A DNA stretch of 34,396 bases from a virus, in the IMG/VR virus record IMGVR_UViG_3300025362_000025, positions 1-34,396 of that record, one strand, 5' to 3'. Every line of letters starts with the position of its first letter. The stretch's first letter is position 1. Shown piece after piece: positions 33,836 to 34,396 of this stretch. Both the position numbers and the translations under genes were made by a program. The notes beneath the pieces were generated by a model. It had not been told where the DNA came from and ran no database searches. It saw only the letters and a program-made list of their open reading frames with translations.

Positions 33836-33864
33836 AAAATACTCTATTTGTTGCACTTTGTCAA
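33836..33864 (-). promoter_or_regulatory. Late promoter before terS
   Basis: Minus strand TTGACA (33864-33859), 17-base spacer, TATTTT (33841-33836). The -10 matches consensus at four of six. It faces terS and lies in the 100-base gap after the methyltransferase gene. Confidence 0.6.
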
Positions 33865-33890
33865 CAAAGACTGTTTACATTTGTCAACAA
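33856..33890 (-). promoter_or_regulatory. Two TTTGTCAACAA sites at the late promoter (possible operator)
   Basis: On the plus strand CTTTGTCAACAAAG (33856-33869) is a perfect 6+2+6 palindrome lying over the -35, and its core TTTGTCAACAA recurs at 33880-33890 at 23-bp spacing, over the methyltransferase stop. Repeated palindromes on a -35 are a usual repressor arrangement. No cognate regulator is identified. Confidence 0.4.
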
Positions 33891-34396
33891 CATTTTATTT
33901 GTATAGGTTGTTTTAATCTCTCTTTTCCTATTTCAAAATACTTATCATCTTTTTCAATGCCTATGAAGTTTCTATTAGTATTTTTACAAGCTACTCCTGT
34001 TGTACCAGAACCCATTGTGAAATCTAAAACTGTCTCACCTTCATTTGTGTAAGTTTTGATTAGATATTCCATTAGGGCTACTGGTTTTTGGGTTGGATGT
34101 TGTTTTCCCTTTCTACCATCTGGTAAATCAAACTTTATTAAATTTATTGGGTGTTTATACCATTGTTCTTCTTCCGTTTTCCTTATTAAAACGCCTTTTG
34201 TTCCCTTTCCAAATTGCTCACCATTATTATTAACACTATCATTTTTTCTATAACAAGCCTTAAATTCTTCAGGTGTTCTTTTTATTTTTTGTGGGTTATA
34301 AGTCGGTTGTTTTTTATAAAAAACACTAATTTGCTCTAATGCTCTCATTGGTTGCCTTTTTGCCATAAAATTACCTGTTGGCTTGTTTTTTTGCCA
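33884..34396 (-). CDS. DNA methyltransferase (N6-adenine/N4-cytosine type), 5' end outside window
   Basis: The frame is open through the right edge: ten codons before ATG 34366 read WQKNKPTGNF without a stop and continue smoothly into AKRQPMRALEQISVFYKKQPTYNPQ, so ATG 34366 is internal. The visible 170 residues carry HPTQKPVALMEYLI and DFTMGSGTTGVA, the S-adenosylmethionine-binding motifs X and I of PF01555-type methyltransferases, then the NRNFIGIEKDDKYFEIG segment. The catalytic DPPY-type motif IV should lie in the missing N-terminal part. Phages use such enzymes to evade restriction. No partner nuclease is visible. Specificity is unknown. Confidence 0.82.
   Translation of the reverse strand, partial: WQKNKPTGNFMAKRQPMRALEQISVFYKKQPTYNPQKIKRTPEEFKACYRKNDSVNNNGEQFGKGTKGVLIRKTEEEQWYKHPINLIKFDLPDGRKGKQHPTQKPVALMEYLIKTYTNEGETVLDFTMGSGTTGVACKNTNRNFIGIEKDDKYFEIGKERLKQPIQIKCC

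Noticed and set aside
34367-34396. Methyltransferase starting at ATG 34366
   Set aside because: The frame remains open with family-like residues to the window edge, so the true start lies outside.

Overview
The window is a phage genome segment carrying most of the structural and early genes of an AT-rich, short-tailed (podovirus-type) phage. Every gene I can support is read from the minus strand, so transcription runs from high to low coordinates. Evidence for a podovirus: a P22-type portal, an N4-gp56-family capsid protein, a nozzle-like tail hub, several internal/ejection-type virion proteins including a 2655-residue polyvalent protein, and no tape measure, tube or sheath gene. Genes have strong Shine-Dalgarno sites (AGGAGG type) and the promoters look sigma70-like (TTGACA-17-TATAGT). 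The host is therefore probably a low-GC bacterium with ordinary SD-led translation and not a Bacteroidetes; I cannot name it. Both ends cut genes: a DNA methyltransferase at the right edge and a small Cys-pair protein at the left edge.

Layout in transcription order. (1) 34396-33784: 3' part of a DNA methyltransferase, then a promoter with palindromes and a hairpin. (2) 33783-27787: packaging and portal module: small terminase, large terminase split by an in-frame mini-intein, portal, and four small genes, one with a signal peptide. (3) 27794-25119: a second promoter, scaffold, major capsid protein, a small capsid-linked protein, and a terminator with a UUCG loop. (4) 25077-6952: tail and ejection module: tail nozzle, fibre-type proteins, three ejection-type proteins (one very large), a 41-residue gene, a head-tail adaptor and two exported fibre-like proteins. 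(5) 6932-5034: lysis-type cassette with an M15 peptidase and a holin-like protein, closed by a terminator at 4961-4997. (6) 4940-1: early operon with a consensus promoter, helically phased operator repeats, a 51-residue ribbon-helix-helix regulator, small unknown genes, then a recombination set (Cas4/AddB-like nuclease, Sak4-like ATPase, DUF669 ssDNA-binding protein), a PAPS-reductase-like protein and a small Cys-pair protein.

Most notable points: the terminase intein has the residues of a class 3 intein (no nucleophile at position 1, plus the Trp/Cys/Thr triplet). A perfect 94-bp duplication grafts part of the early regulator onto a DUF551 gene. The early promoter is followed by four half-sites at 11-bp spacing next to a gene for an RHH protein. 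The PAPS-reductase gene is flanked by 48-bp repeats that look like the 3' end of a tRNA. Four genes inside the virion modules start with signal-peptide-like segments. The giant polyvalent protein appears to contain a DnaN-like (sliding clamp) region. No integrase, polymerase or RNA polymerase is in the window. No stretch over 300 bases lacks a gene.
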